From contig PLTE01000098.1 of assembly GCA_003164375.1 (NCBI GenBank), positions 1 to 16,282 of the forward strand: 16,282 nt of DNA. The letters are read 5' to 3'. This document shows positions 6,778 to 14,445 of the stretch, piece after piece. The notes beneath the pieces were generated by a model that did no database searches, was not told the DNA's origin, and worked only from the letters and a program-made list of their open reading frames with translations. Origin of the DNA: Hyphomicrobiales bacterium (lineage in GTDB: Bacteria > Pseudomonadota > Alphaproteobacteria > Rhizobiales > Xanthobacteraceae). Every line of letters begins with the position of its first letter. The stretch's first letter is position 1. A program made the position numbers and the translations under genes.

Positions 6778-7548
6778 ATGCGCGATCTATTCGAGACCAT
6801 CAGAGCCGAAGATCCGATGACGGCGGCACGCCGCGGTGCGCGGCCGGCGCTGCGCCGCCGTTTTTACGAGCATGCCTCAATTGCAAGCAGCGCCGACGGC
6901 TATGGTGTTTGCCTCGATGACAAGCCGGTTCACACACCGGCGCGCCGTAGGCTGGCGGCGCCCACGCCGGAACTTGCCGAGGCGATTGCCGCGGAATGGC
7001 GCGCGCAGGCCGAGCTGATTGATCCGGCGACAATGCCGCTGACGCGTCTTGCCAATGCGATCATCGACGGTGTCGCGGATGCGCCGGCCGCGGTCGCCGC
7101 GGAAATCGAAAAATATCTCGGTACCGATCTGTTGTTCTATCGCGCCGATGCGCCGCAACAATTGCGCGACCGCCAGGCGCGGCAGTGGGACCCTATCCTC
7201 GATTGGGCACGCGACGCCCTCGGAGCGGATTTCAAAACTGGCGAAGGCATCATCCACATTGCCCAGCCGACGGCCGCGCTGGCGGCGGCCTGCGCCGCAA
7301 TTCCCGCCGATCCGTGGTTGCTCGGTGCCGCGCATGTCGTCACGACACTCACCGGCTCGGCATTGCTCGCGCTGGCAATCTTACGCAGCGGATTTGCCGC
7401 CGAGGCGGCTTGGCGGGCGGCGCATGTCGATGAGGATTGGAATATGGAGCAATGGGGCAAGGACGACACGGCGCTTGAGCGCCGCGCGTTCCGTTTTGCC
7501 GAATTTGCGGCAGCGGCGACGGTACTGAAGATGGAGCTGACTCCTTAG
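6778..7548 (+). CDS. ATP12 family F1-ATPase assembly chaperone
   Basis: ATP12 proteins assist assembly of the F1 part of ATP synthase; mitochondrial Atp12 binds the alpha subunit, and alphaproteobacteria keep homologues. The 256-residue translation has the family layout: RPALRRRFY near the N-terminus (22-30), DDKPVHTPARR (47-57), LTRLANAIID (88-97), EKYLGTDLLFYRAD (111-124), QWDPILDWA (136-144), and the C-terminal VDEDWNMEQWGKDD (217-230), whose acidic and tryptophan-rich segment is the most conserved part. The length is usual for the family. The start is uncertain: ATG at 6778 gives the MRDLFE start I associate with the family but has no good RBS. GTG at 6772 would add two residues and has a weak AGG seven bases before it. 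It is divergent from the oxidoreductase operon and convergent with moaA, 34 bases away. Confidence 0.9.
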   Translation: MRDLFETIRAEDPMTAARRGARPALRRRFYEHASIASSADGYGVCLDDKPVHTPARRRLAAPTPELAEAIAAEWRAQAELIDPATMPLTRLANAIIDGVADAPAAVAAEIEKYLGTDLLFYRADAPQQLRDRQARQWDPILDWARDALGADFKTGEGIIHIAQPTAALAAACAAIPADPWLLGAAHVVTTLTGSALLALAILRSGFAAEAAWRAAHVDEDWNMEQWGKDDTALERRAFRFAEFAAAATVLKMELTP

Positions 7549-7582
7549 TCCGTCTTCGCGCAAGGCACCGCGGTCATCGGAG

Positions 7583-8641
7583 TTAACCCCCGGTCACGCT
7601 CATGTGGCGGGACAACGCCGGCCGCTGGTGGCGGCGATCGATGATGAAATCGTGGCCCTTGGGCTTGCGCCCGATGGCTTCGTCGATGGCCGCGTATAAA
7701 AGATCGTTGCCTTCCGATGCGCGGAGCGGCTTGCGCAGATCGGCCGAGTCCGCCTGGCCCAGACACATATACAGCGTGCCGGTACAGGTGACGCGCACGC
7801 GGTTGCAGGATTCGCAGAAATTGTGCGTCAACGGCGTGATGAAGCCGAGCCGGCCGCCGGTCTCGGCGACGCGCACATAGCGCGCCGGACCGCCGGTGCG
7901 ATAGTCGATATCCGAAAGTGAGAAGCGCTCGGCAAGCCACGCGCGCACCATCGAAAGCGGCAGATACTGGTCGAGACGGCCGCCTTCGCCGATCTCGCCA
8001 AGCGGCATCACCTCGATCAGCGTCAAATCCATGCCGCGGCCGTGCGCCCATTCGACGAGGCTTGGAAACTCGTCCTCGTTGAAGCCGCGCAGAGCGACCG
8101 TGTTGATCTTGACTTTCAGGCCCGCGGCTTGCGCCGCATCGATGCCTTCGAGCACGCGATCAAGCGAACCCCAGCGTGTGATGGCGCGGAATTTGTCGGG
8201 GTCGAGCGTATCGAGCGAGACGTTGATGCGCTTGACGCCCGCGGCTTTGAGGTCGGCGGCGTATTTGGCGAGCTGCGAGCCGTTGGTGGTCAAAGTGAGT
8301 TCATCGAGATGTCCGGAGCGCAGGTGCCGCGACAGCGAGCCGAACAGCGTCATGATTTCTCGGCGCACCAGCGGCTCACCGCCAGTGAGGCGAAGCTTTC
8401 GCACGCCGCGCGCGACGAAGGCCGAACACAGCCGATCGAGTTCTTCGAGCGACAGAATCTCGGCTTTGGGCAAGAACGACATGTTCTCCGCCATGCAATA
8501 GGCGCAGCGAAAATCGCAGCGGTCGGTGACCGACACCCGCAGATAGCTGATCGCGCGGCCGAACGGATCGACCAATTCCGCGCGCCCGGAGACGCCCGCG
8601 AAGTCATCGAGTTCCAAGGTGTCCACGCGATCCATCGCCAT
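7583..8641 (-). CDS. moaA: GTP 3',8-cyclase MoaA (molybdopterin biosynthesis)
   Basis: MoaA is a radical SAM enzyme that converts GTP to the 3',8-cyclised intermediate used by MoaC, the first step of molybdenum cofactor synthesis. The SAM-binding [4Fe-4S] motif CDFRCAYC is at residues 42-49 (C42, C46, C49), followed by GGEP at 87-90. The second, GTP-binding cluster has C276, C279 and C293 (NFCESCNRVRVTC...MCLG). The C-terminus ends in GG, the conserved tail needed for activity in MoaA. At 352 residues it has a short N-terminal extension before the usual DPFGRAISYLRVSVTDRCDFRC start. ATG 8641 is used; ATG 8635 is in the same frame, and neither has a strong RBS. No other mo genes lie in the window, so MoaA stands apart from its pathway partners here. 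It follows the lipoprotein gene after 127 bases. Confidence 0.95.
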   Translation of the reverse strand: MAMDRVDTLELDDFAGVSGRAELVDPFGRAISYLRVSVTDRCDFRCAYCMAENMSFLPKAEILSLEELDRLCSAFVARGVRKLRLTGGEPLVRREIMTLFGSLSRHLRSGHLDELTLTTNGSQLAKYAADLKAAGVKRINVSLDTLDPDKFRAITRWGSLDRVLEGIDAAQAAGLKVKINTVALRGFNEDEFPSLVEWAHGRGMDLTLIEVMPLGEIGEGGRLDQYLPLSMVRAWLAERFSLSDIDYRTGGPARYVRVAETGGRLGFITPLTHNFCESCNRVRVTCTGTLYMCLGQADSADLRKPLRASEGNDLLYAAIDEAIGRKPKGHDFIIDRRHQRPALSRHMSVTGG

Positions 8642-8768
8642 TAAGATAGGCGCTGACTGTGCCGGATAAAGCCCTGATCGTCCATAATGTTTTGCCGAAT
8701 CTGCAGATCCGCGGGGAAAACACGGTTACCGGGCGGGCAGTGTTGATTGGCCGTGGCCGTTCGCCCCA

Positions 8769-9305
8769 TCACCTGGTTGGCGGCGGCGGGAAAGGCGACG
8801 ATAACGCCGGTCGCATGGCGGGCGGCGGAGGGAAGGCGTTGTCTTGCGGCGCCGGAACCGTCGTCGACACCGGCTTTGGCGCCGCGGGTTTGGGTCTGGC
8901 GACGATTTTGCGTGGTTTTGGCTTCTCGGGGGGTGGCGGAGGAGGTGGAATCGCCTGGAGCGCTAAAATCACGGGGTTTGGCGTCAAATCGGGTGACGTC
9001 CTGAAGATAATGGAATGTTCCGGCTCGCGGACGTTGAGCTGGATCGTCTGGGTGATGTAGCCATCCATCGAGAGCGACACCGATTGGCTGGTCAACGCGA
9101 GCGTCAGTGAGCACGGGGTGCGGCACGTTTGCCCTTGCCCAGCCTGCACATTCGCGCCCTGCGGCACGGAATCGAATTGAACCACTTGCCCCGGCGGCGG
9201 GGCAGGTTTCACCCAATCGCTCACCGACGAACTCGAGCATCCTGCAAGCACGATACCTGCGATGCCTATAGCCGAGGTGGCGGCGAACAGCCGTGCACGC
9301 AACAT
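8769..9305 (-). CDS. Lipoprotein with PEGA-like segment and proline-rich tail
   Basis: The 178-residue protein begins with a lipoprotein signal peptide: a basic start, a hydrophobic core and the lipobox LAGC with C23 as the lipidated residue. A Ser-rich linker follows. Residues about 41-92 (VVQFDSVPQGANV through MDGYITQTIQLNV) resemble a PEGA-type beta-sandwich repeat, with two close cysteines (C61, C65) in QTCRTPC. The C-terminal third is Pro/Lys/Ala-rich with seven consecutive prolines at 120-126. This looks like an extended periplasmic or wall-spanning tail. GGAG at 9312-9315 (minus strand) lies six bases before the ATG and supports the start. A role at the inner leaflet of the outer membrane or on the periplasmic face is inferred from the lipobox; there is no enzymatic motif. 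It lies 101 bases downstream of the HAD phosphatase gene on the same strand. Confidence 0.83.
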   Translation of the reverse strand: MLRARLFAATSAIGIAGIVLAGCSSSSVSDWVKPAPPPGQVVQFDSVPQGANVQAGQGQTCRTPCSLTLALTSQSVSLSMDGYITQTIQLNVREPEHSIIFRTSPDLTPNPVILALQAIPPPPPPPEKPKPRKIVARPKPAAPKPVSTTVPAPQDNAFPPPPAMRPALSSPFPPPPTR

Positions 9306-9406
9306 AGCCTACTCCATCCCCGTTGAAGCCTAGGCCGCTCGATTTCTCGGGTAAAGCCGGGTTGGCGGGGTTGGGTGCGGGCTGTGGCCTTTCGATCACA
9401 GGCCGG

Positions 9407-10078
9407 CTACGCGCTCTCCGTCTCGATCTCGCGTATCGCCGCCGGAAGATCAGCGAACGAGCCGATAATCCGGTCCGGCCGCAAGCTTTCGATCGGCACT
9501 TCGCTATAGCCGAAATCGACGGCGATGACCGGGACCATTGCCGCACGTGCTGTACGGATATCGGTCCCGGAATCGCCGACCATGATGGCGCGGGCCGGTT
9601 CGCCGCCGGCACGCAAAATGGTGCGCCGCAGCACCTCCGGATCTGGCTTTTGCACTCCGAAGGTGTCCTGGCCGCAAATCGCTGCGAAATGCCGGCTCAG
9701 TTGCAGCGCGTTCAAAAGTCGCACCGAGAGCCATTCCAGCTTGTTGGTGCAGACCGCAAGGCGACGACCCTCGCCGGCAAGCCGTGCGAGCGCGGCCTCG
9801 AGCTCAGGGAACGGCCGCGAGAGGTCGGCGATATGCGCCGCATAATGCTCGATGAAGGCGCCAAACATTCGGTCGAGGTCGGTCTTTGAGGCGGTGCGGC
9901 TTTCGGCTTCGAGCGCGCGTTGAATCATGCCGCGGGCGCCGCCGCCGATCATGCGCCGGGCGTCATCATAGGCGACGGCCGGCAGACCTTCGCCTGCCAG
10001 AATGAGGTTGAGGGTGGCGATGAGATCAGGCGCGGTATCGATCAATGTGCCGTCGAGATCGAAAACGATGGTCAACAT
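9407..10078 (-). CDS. gph: Phosphoglycolate phosphatase-like HAD hydrolase
   Basis: The 223-residue protein has all four HAD motifs: FDLDGTL with nucleophile D7 and acid/base D9, the motif II threonine in VCTNK (T111), the motif III lysine in QKPDP (K144), and motif IV GDSGTD (168-173). The helical cap between motifs I and II, together with the IGGGARGMI segment, fits the Gph/PGP subfamily. That group hydrolyses 2-phosphoglycolate from Rubisco side reactions or DNA repair. Related HAD enzymes with other phosphate substrates (pyrophosphatase PpaX, pyridoxal phosphatase) cannot be excluded. ATG 10078 is used because the domain starts immediately with MLTIVFDLDG; the only in-frame upstream extension begins at a TTG. 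It is divergent from rpiA across 87 bases, so both sugar-phosphate genes could share a control region. Confidence 0.9.
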   Translation of the reverse strand: MLTIVFDLDGTLIDTAPDLIATLNLILAGEGLPAVAYDDARRMIGGGARGMIQRALEAESRTASKTDLDRMFGAFIEHYAAHIADLSRPFPELEAALARLAGEGRRLAVCTNKLEWLSVRLLNALQLSRHFAAICGQDTFGVQKPDPEVLRRTILRAGGEPARAIMVGDSGTDIRTARAAMVPVIAVDFGYSEVPIESLRPDRIIGSFADLPAAIREIETESA

Positions 10079-10165
10079 GGCCTCTCGCCTAAACGGCCCG
10101 CGTTCGCCGCGCAAGCGGCGGTTTTCTCTATGATCGCCACCGGAACGCGGCTAAACACCCGGCTC

Positions 10166-10864
10166 ATGAGCGTCGAAACCTACAAACGAGCCGCCGCCGC
10201 CCGCGCCATCGATTTCGTGCGTTCGGGTATGCGTATCGGGCTCGGCACCGGTTCGACCGCCCAGCATTTCGTCGACTTGTTGGGCGAGCGGGTGCGGACC
10301 GGCCTCGATGTCGTCGCCGTCCCAACCTCGGAAGCGACGCGGGCGCAAGCCGAGCGGCTTGGCATCGCGCTCACTACGCTCGACGAGACCCCCGAGCTCG
10401 ACCTCACCGTGGACGGCGCCGACGAGATCGCGCCGGACCTGACCTTGATCAAGGGCGGCGGCGGGGCGCTATTGCGCGAGAAGATGGTCGCATCGGTCTC
10501 GGCGGAAATGATCGTGATCGCCGATGAAACGAAATGGGTCGCGACGCTCGGTCGTTTTCCGCTGCCGGTCGAGATTGTGCCGTTCGGTACGACGGCGACC
10601 CGGCGCGCGGTCGAAAGGGCCGCGGCCGATACGGCGTGTCCGGGACCCGCGCTATTGCGCACGGGCCGGGATGGCCATCCTTTCGTCACGGATGGTGGGC
10701 ACTGGCTGCTCGACGCCCAGTTGCAGCGCATCGACGATCCGCAGGCTCTCGCGACACGGCTGTCCGCTATTCCGGGCGTCATGGAACACGGCTTGTTCAT
10801 CGGTCTGGCGCGGACTGTTATTCTGGCCGGTCCGGACGGGGTTCGCCTCATCGAGCGGCTCTAA
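10166..10864 (+). CDS. rpiA: Ribose-5-phosphate isomerase A
   Basis: RpiA interconverts ribose 5-phosphate and ribulose 5-phosphate in the non-oxidative pentose phosphate pathway. The 232-residue translation has the phosphate-binding GLGTGSTAQHF (25-35), the catalytic DGADE (D83, D86) and IKGGGGALLREK (K96, E105), equivalent to D81, D84, K94 and E103 of the E. coli enzyme. The C-terminal GVMEHGLFIGLA is also typical. ATG 10166 gives the usual family length and N-terminus; a longer in-frame reading from ATG 10130 or further upstream would intrude into the divergent gph gene. No strong Shine-Dalgarno sequence is visible. Only 26 bases separate it from the next gene, so rpiA, the DUF2059-like gene and gor probably form one transcript. 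Confidence 0.95.
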   Translation: MSVETYKRAAAARAIDFVRSGMRIGLGTGSTAQHFVDLLGERVRTGLDVVAVPTSEATRAQAERLGIALTTLDETPELDLTVDGADEIAPDLTLIKGGGGALLREKMVASVSAEMIVIADETKWVATLGRFPLPVEIVPFGTTATRRAVERAAADTACPGPALLRTGRDGHPFVTDGGHWLLDAQLQRIDDPQALATRLSAIPGVMEHGLFIGLARTVILAGPDGVRLIERL

Positions 10865-10890
10865 TCTCAAACACGAAAGGGAGTGCGCCT

Positions 10891-11439
10891 ATGTTCGCTC
10901 GTCTCTCCACGCGTCGCGCAACGACGCGGTCGGCAATGACGCGTTACGCCGTGATGACGCTATTCGCTTTTGCCGCAATCGGCATAGTTCGGCCGGCCGC
11001 GGCCCAGACCCCGGCGGAGCCATCGCCGGCCTCGATCCTCTTGGCGAAACAGATCGTTGAGCTCAAGGGCGTAAAGGCCATGTTCCAACCGATGGTGCGC
11101 GGAGTGGTCGAAAAGACCAAAAATATGTTCATGCAAACCAATTTCATGTGGGGAAAGGACCTCAACGAAGTCGCTGTGGTCATAGAGAAGGAGTTAGAGC
11201 CGCGGTCGAGCGAGCTCATCGATGCGACCGCGCGGATCTATGCAAGCCACTTCACCGAGCAGGAGTTGAAGCAGTTGCTGACATTCTACCAATCGCCGCT
11301 CGGCCAGAAGATGACCGCTGTGGAGCCGAAAGCGCTCGACGAAAGCATGGCCAATGCCGGCAGGTGGGGCGACAATCTTTCCCTGGAGGTCATAGATCGC
11401 ATGCGCGCGGAGATGAAAAAACGCGGACACGATCTGTAA
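10891..11439 (+). CDS. Exported DUF2059-like protein
   Basis: The 182-residue protein has an extended signal peptide, with basic residues, a hydrophobic stretch at about 20-33 and an AAAQ-type cleavage site near residue 38. The mature alpha-helical domain carries the DUF2059 pattern: IVELKGVKAMFQPM in the first part, then IDATARIYASHFTEQELKQLLTFYQSPLGQKM, where the last segment is the family hallmark. No catalytic residues are evident and there are no cysteines. The start is well defined: AAGGGAG at 10877-10883 lies seven bases before ATG 10891. It sits between rpiA (26 bases) and gor (13 bases) and is probably co-transcribed with both. A periplasmic role is inferred from the signal peptide; the biochemical function is unknown. 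The alternative in-frame ATGs at codons 16 and 21 are less likely because of the RBS. Confidence 0.85.
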   Translation: MFARLSTRRATTRSAMTRYAVMTLFAFAAIGIVRPAAAQTPAEPSPASILLAKQIVELKGVKAMFQPMVRGVVEKTKNMFMQTNFMWGKDLNEVAVVIEKELEPRSSELIDATARIYASHFTEQELKQLLTFYQSPLGQKMTAVEPKALDESMANAGRWGDNLSLEVIDRMRAEMKKRGHDL

Positions 11440-11444
11440 GGTGG
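11438..11444 (+). promoter_or_regulatory. RBS deciding the gor start
   Basis: AAGGTGG overlaps the end of the DUF2059-like stop codon and lies eight bases before ATG 11453. It argues against the in-frame GTG codons at 11441 and 11444, which fall inside this site. Confidence 0.5.
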
Positions 11445-11452
11445 TGGCAACG

Positions 11453-12835
11453 ATGGCCGATTACGACGTCGATCTTTTCGTCATCGGGGGCGGCTCGGGC
11501 GGGGTGCGCGCCGCACGGGTTGCCGCGGGGCACGGCGCCCGGGTCATGCTGGCGGAGGAGTATCGCCTCGGCGGCACCTGCGTGATCCGCGGCTGCGTGC
11601 CGAAGAAGCTGTTGGTCTACGCATCGCGCTTTCGCGGCGAATTCGAGGACGCCGCCGGCTTCGGCTGGACCGTGCCGCATTATTCGTTCGATTGGAAAAC
11701 CCTGATTGCCAACAAAGACCGCGAGATCGATCGGCTTGAAGCGGCCTATGGCGGGCTGCTCGACAAGTCCGGCGTCAAGGTTGCAAAAAGCCGGGCCGTG
11801 CTGGTTGACGCCCATACCGTGCAATTGGCGGACGGCGTGCGGGTGCGCGCGGCGACGATCCTGATCTCGACGGGCGCGGCGCCGAGCTACGGCGATCCCA
11901 TCCCCGGCATCGAGCACGCCATTTCCTCGAACGAGGCGTTTCATCTGCGGGAATTTCCGCGCCGCGTGGTGATCCAGGGCGGCGGCTACATCGCGGTAGA
12001 ATTCGCCGGGATTTTCTCGGGCCTCGGCGCGCATGTGACGCTGGTCTATCGCGGCGAGAACATTTTGCGCGGCTTCGACGACGAGGTGCGCCAGCACCTG
12101 CGCATGGACATGGAAAAGCACGGCATCAAGGTGATCACCGGCTGCAAGGTCGCGGCGATCGAGCCGGCCGGCTCGCACTTTTCGGTGCAACTGTCCCACG
12201 GCAATAAAATCACCGCCGACCGCGTCATGTTTGCGACCGGCCGCCTGCCCAATGTCGCCAAGCTCGGACTCGAGGCAGCCGGCGTTGCGATCGGCAAGAA
12301 TGGCGGCGTCGCGGTCGATGAATATTCCCGCACCAGCGTTCACAATATCTACGCCGTGGGTGACGTCACCAACCGCATCAATCTGACGCCGGTTGCGATC
12401 CGCGAGGGTCATGCTTTTGCCGACACCGTGTTCGGCGGCAAGCCCACCGCAGTGGATCATTCCAATGTGCCTACGGCGGTGTTCTCGGACCCCGAGATCG
12501 GCACCGTTGGCCTGACGGAGACGCAAGCGCGCGCCCGGTTGGCGCGGACCGACGTCTACAAAGCCATGTTCAGGCCAATGAAGGCGACAATGTCCGGGCG
12601 CGACACGACGGTGCTGATGAAGCTCTTGGTCGATGGCTTAACCGACCAGGTGGTCGGCTGCCATGTGGTCGGCGAAGGCGCAGCCGAAATCGCCCAGGTC
12701 GCCGCCATTGCCGTGAAGATGGGCGCCACCAAGGCCGACTTCGACGCCACGATGGCCCTGCATCCGACCGCCGCCGAGGAGCTGGTCACCATGCGCAACA
12801 AGACCGCAAGCTACGTCCGGGAAGCCGCCGAATAG
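11453..12835 (+). CDS. gor: Glutathione-disulfide reductase
   Basis: This cytoplasmic FAD enzyme reduces glutathione disulfide with NADPH. The 460-residue protein shows the FAD motif GGGSGG (12-17), the redox-active disulfide C43/C48 in GGTCVIRGCVPKK, and the nucleotide-binding GGGYIAVEFAGIFSGLG followed by YRGENILRGFD. It also has the second FAD motif YAVGDVT, and the C-terminal HPTAAEE with the active-site pair H437/E442. GCVPKK together with the RGENILRGFD segment favours glutathione reductase over dihydrolipoamide, mercuric or trypanothione reductase. ATG 11453 is selected by the RBS just upstream, and MADYDVDLFVIGGG fits the family N-terminus. The DUF2059-like gene ends 13 bases before it, so the two are very likely co-translated from one mRNA. 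Supply of NADPH by the pentose phosphate pathway makes the proximity to rpiA functionally sensible. Confidence 0.95.
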   Translation: MADYDVDLFVIGGGSGGVRAARVAAGHGARVMLAEEYRLGGTCVIRGCVPKKLLVYASRFRGEFEDAAGFGWTVPHYSFDWKTLIANKDREIDRLEAAYGGLLDKSGVKVAKSRAVLVDAHTVQLADGVRVRAATILISTGAAPSYGDPIPGIEHAISSNEAFHLREFPRRVVIQGGGYIAVEFAGIFSGLGAHVTLVYRGENILRGFDDEVRQHLRMDMEKHGIKVITGCKVAAIEPAGSHFSVQLSHGNKITADRVMFATGRLPNVAKLGLEAAGVAIGKNGGVAVDEYSRTSVHNIYAVGDVTNRINLTPVAIREGHAFADTVFGGKPTAVDHSNVPTAVFSDPEIGTVGLTETQARARLARTDVYKAMFRPMKATMSGRDTTVLMKLLVDGLTDQVVGCHVVGEGAAEIAQVAAIAVKMGATKADFDATMALHPTAAEELVTMRNKTASYVREAAE

Positions 12836-12858
12836 GCCTGAAAAGCCTGGAAGAGGCT
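12834..12858 (+). other. Two mutually exclusive small hairpins after gor
   Basis: AGGC (12834-12837) can pair with GCCT (12845-12848). Alternatively AGCCT (12844-12848) pairs perfectly with AGGCT (12854-12858) around a five-base loop. The two stems share 12845-12848, so only one can form. No T-tract follows. This could be a gor 3' structure or part of a leader for the following DAHP synthase gene. Confidence 0.28.
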
Positions 12859-12963
12859 CCTATATGGTGGGCTGTCGCCGCCCGCGGTCGCCGTGTATAA
12901 GACCGCCGAAACGAAGCGTGGACCGTCGTCCTCGGGCGGACGGCGGCAGTTGGAGACAGCGTG

Positions 12964-14358
12964 ATGTCGAGCCGGTTGAACGCGGCCAAGTGGAGCCCGG
13001 ATTCGTGGCGCTCCAAGCCGATCGTGCAGGTGCCGGATTATCCCGATGCCGCGTGGCTGGCTGGCGTCGAGGCTCAGCTTGCCAACTATCCTCCGCTCGT
13101 GTTCGCCGGCGAAGCGCGCAATCTGAAAAAAGCGCTGGCGCAGGTTGCCGCGGGCAAAATGTTTCTGCTGCAAGGCGGCGATTGCGCCGAAAGCTTCGCC
13201 GAGCACGGCGCCAACAATATCCGGGATTTCTTCCGCCTGTTCCTGCAAATGGCGGTGGTACTGACCTACGCCGCGGCTTGTCCGGTGGTGAAGGTCGGCC
13301 GCATCGCCGGACAATTCGCCAAGCCGCGGACCTCGCCGACCGAGAAACGCGGCGGCGTCGAGCTTCCGGTCTACCGCGGCGACATCATCAACGGCACCGA
13401 GTTCACGACCGAGGCGCGCACGCCCGATCCGCGCCGGCAATTGGAGGCTTATCGCCAATCCGCGGCGACGCTCAATCTGCTGCGCGCCTTCGCCAACGGC
13501 GGCTATGCCAACCTGTCGAATGCGCATCAATGGATGCTGTCTTTCGTCAAGGACTCACCGCAGTCGAAGCGTTATCAGGATCTCGCCAGCCGTCTCACTG
13601 AAGCGCTCGACTTCATGCGCGCCTGCGGCATCGATCCAGAAGTGCATCCCGAGATGCGCACCACCGATTTCTTCACCAGTCACGAGGCGTTGTTGCTCGG
13701 CTACGAGCAGGCCTTCACCCGGATCGATTCAACCACCGGCGATTGGTATTGCACGTCGGGCCACATGGTGTGGATCGGCGATCGCACCCGGCAAGCCGAT
13801 CACGCGCATGTCGAATACTGCCGCGGCATCAAGAACCCGCTCGGCCTGAAGACCGGTCCGACGCAGAAGCCGGACGAGCTCCTCAAACTCATGGACATCC
13901 TCGATCCGGACAACGAGCCCGGCCGGCTGACGCTGATCTGCCGGGTCGGTGCGGATAAAGTCGCCGATCTTTTGCCGTCGCTGGTGCGGGCGATCAAGCG
14001 CGAGGGCCGCAACGTGGTGTGGTCGTGCGATCCGATGCACGGCAATACCATCACTTCGGTGACCGGCTACAAGACCCGCCCGTTCGATCAGATTCTCAAG
14101 GAAGTGCGGACGTTCTTTCAAATTCATGCCGCCGAGGGCACCATCGCCGGCGGCGTACATCTGGAAATGACCGGCCAGAACGTCACCGAATGCACCGGCG
14201 GCGCCCGCGCGCTTTCGGAAGCGGACCTGCGTTCGCGCTACATGACCTATTGCGACCCGCGCCTGAACGCCGAACAGTCGATCGAAATCGCCTTCCTGGT
14301 CGCGGAAAAGCTCAAGAAAGAGCGCCAGGCCCTGGCGACCGCCGACGCTGCGGAATGA
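12964..14358 (+). CDS. aroG: Class II 3-deoxy-7-phosphoheptulonate (DAHP) synthase
   Basis: This enzyme condenses phosphoenolpyruvate and erythrose 4-phosphate, the first step of the shikimate pathway. The 464-residue sequence is the plant/Mycobacterium-like class II type: SWRSKPIVQVPDYPD at the N-terminus, then PPLVFAGEAR and LLQGGDCAESFAE with the metal-binding cysteine C74. Later come CDPMHGNT (metal His), GVHLEMTGQNVTEC (metal Glu) and TYCDPRLNAEQS (metal Asp). All four metal ligands seen in the M. tuberculosis enzyme have counterparts. GGAG at 12952-12955 lies eight bases before ATG 12964; GTG 12961, one codon upstream, is the alternative. The 128-base leader after gor may carry its own promoter: TATAAG at 12896-12901 could be a -10, but no good -35 is visible. 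The symbol aroG is used loosely; class II enzymes are named variously. Confidence 0.95.
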   Translation: MSSRLNAAKWSPDSWRSKPIVQVPDYPDAAWLAGVEAQLANYPPLVFAGEARNLKKALAQVAAGKMFLLQGGDCAESFAEHGANNIRDFFRLFLQMAVVLTYAAACPVVKVGRIAGQFAKPRTSPTEKRGGVELPVYRGDIINGTEFTTEARTPDPRRQLEAYRQSAATLNLLRAFANGGYANLSNAHQWMLSFVKDSPQSKRYQDLASRLTEALDFMRACGIDPEVHPEMRTTDFFTSHEALLLGYEQAFTRIDSTTGDWYCTSGHMVWIGDRTRQADHAHVEYCRGIKNPLGLKTGPTQKPDELLKLMDILDPDNEPGRLTLICRVGADKVADLLPSLVRAIKREGRNVVWSCDPMHGNTITSVTGYKTRPFDQILKEVRTFFQIHAAEGTIAGGVHLEMTGQNVTECTGGARALSEADLRSRYMTYCDPRLNAEQSIEIAFLVAEKLKKERQALATADAAE

Positions 14359-14362
14359 TTTT

Positions 14363-14378
14363 TCGCCCTCCGGGGCGA
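14363..14378. other. Short hairpin just after the DAHP synthase stop
   Basis: TCGCCC (14363-14368), a TCCG loop and GGGCGA (14373-14378) form a perfect 6-bp stem starting five bases after the stop codon. A T run precedes rather than follows the stem on the plus strand, so it lacks the tract of an intrinsic terminator. It may be a pausing or 3'-protecting structure. Confidence 0.3.
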
Positions 14379-14430
14379 GAAACCCTTCAAATCGCCCCAA
14401 TCTCGGGCCAGACGAGCGGAACATTCTTTC

Positions 14431-14440
14431 GGAGGCGAGG
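14431..14440 (+). promoter_or_regulatory. Strong RBS supporting a TTG start
   Basis: GGAGGCGAGG contains GGAGG ten bases and GAGG five bases before TTG 14446. It is the only good SD near the start of the signal-peptide-encoding frame and supports the unusual TTG initiation codon. Confidence 0.55.
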
Positions 14441-14445
14441 CGGAC

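Noticed and set aside
8641..9612. 323-codon minus-strand frame across the lipoprotein and part of gph
   Set aside because: Same strand but a different frame from two genes with signal-peptide and HAD motifs; its translation is Arg/Pro/Ser-rich and overlaps both.
9920..10165. 82-residue N-terminal extension of rpiA
   Set aside because: It would run antisense through the conserved HAD motif I of gph; RpiA has normal length and start from 10166.
11390..12526. 378-codon antisense frame over gor
   Set aside because: It lies opposite a textbook glutathione reductase; low-complexity translation with no conserved motif.
12864..13601. 245-codon plus-strand frame overlapping the start of DAHP synthase, considered as a leader peptide
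   Set aside because: It has no aromatic-rich leader and is an Arg-rich +1 shadow of the DAHP synthase gene.
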